Of a DNA stretch of 6,865 nucleotides, positions 6,851 through 6,865 are shown one piece after another. Location: NCBI GenBank assembly GCA_020249415.1, contig JADCFR010000365.1:1-6865 (forward strand), given 5' to 3'. The DNA comes from Roseomonas sp. Lineage in GTDB: Bacteria > Pseudomonadota > Alphaproteobacteria > Acetobacterales > Acetobacteraceae. Within the stretch, counting starts at the first letter, position 1; the number at the start of each line of letters is the position of its first letter. The position numbers and the translations under genes are program-made. The notes under the pieces were generated by a model, which was not told the DNA's origin, did no database searches, and saw only the letters and a list, made by a program, of their open reading frames with translations.

Positions 6851-6865
6851 TTGACACGAGTGTCA
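6851..6865 (+). promoter_or_regulatory. Possible -35 hexamer overlapped by an operator-like dyad
   Basis: TTGACA (6851-6856) is a perfect sigma-70 -35 hexamer. It overlaps TGACAC-GA-GTGTCA (6852-6865), a perfect 6-2-6 inverted repeat that would become 7-2-7 if the next base outside the window is A. This geometry resembles operators of TetR-type repressors such as RutR, though the sequence differs. The matching -10 would lie beyond the window, implying a plus-strand gene to the right. Both the promoter and the operator are tentative. Confidence 0.3.

Overview
The window is GC-rich, tightly packed bacterial DNA. I read six complete genes: five on the minus strand and one on the plus strand. The gene content (a polar amino acid importer of the Aap/Bzt type, a Kup potassium permease and an ornithine cyclodeaminase-family reductase), the base composition and the protein style suggest an alphaproteobacterium, perhaps Rhodospirillales/Acetobacteraceae. 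That placement is inference, because no rRNA or other phylogenetic marker is present.

Layout, following transcription of the minus strand from right to left: aapQ (4357-5559), aapM (3223-4344) and aapP (2414-3205) form a compact operon with 12- and 17-base gaps. They encode the two membrane subunits and the ATPase of a general L-amino acid ABC importer. A strong 17-bp stem-loop (2366-2409) begins four bases after the aapP stop. It is followed by kup (440-2323), a full-length low-affinity K+ uptake permease, and then by a small unrecognised gene (28-405).

On the plus strand, an ornithine cyclodeaminase/mu-crystallin-family oxidoreductase (5864-6793) diverges from aapQ across a 304-base intergenic region (5560-5863). 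That region holds a short operator-like dyad and two stem-loops in the presumed leader of the plus-strand gene. An intact amino acid importer beside an NAD(P)-dependent amino/imino acid enzyme fits a shared role in amino acid uptake and catabolism, but no dedicated pathway is demonstrated. The periplasmic binding protein gene (aapJ), which normally precedes aapQ, is absent from its expected place.

The last 72 bases are visibly AT-richer than the rest. They contain a 14-of-16 match to the chromosomal parS (ParB-binding) consensus, three bases after the oxidoreductase stop. At the very edge is a perfect TTGACA hexamer overlapped by a 6-2-6 dyad, suggesting a regulated promoter for a gene beyond the window. 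The parS-like site is the most notable observation. I found no CRISPR array, RNA gene, insertion sequence or clearly new multi-gene system.
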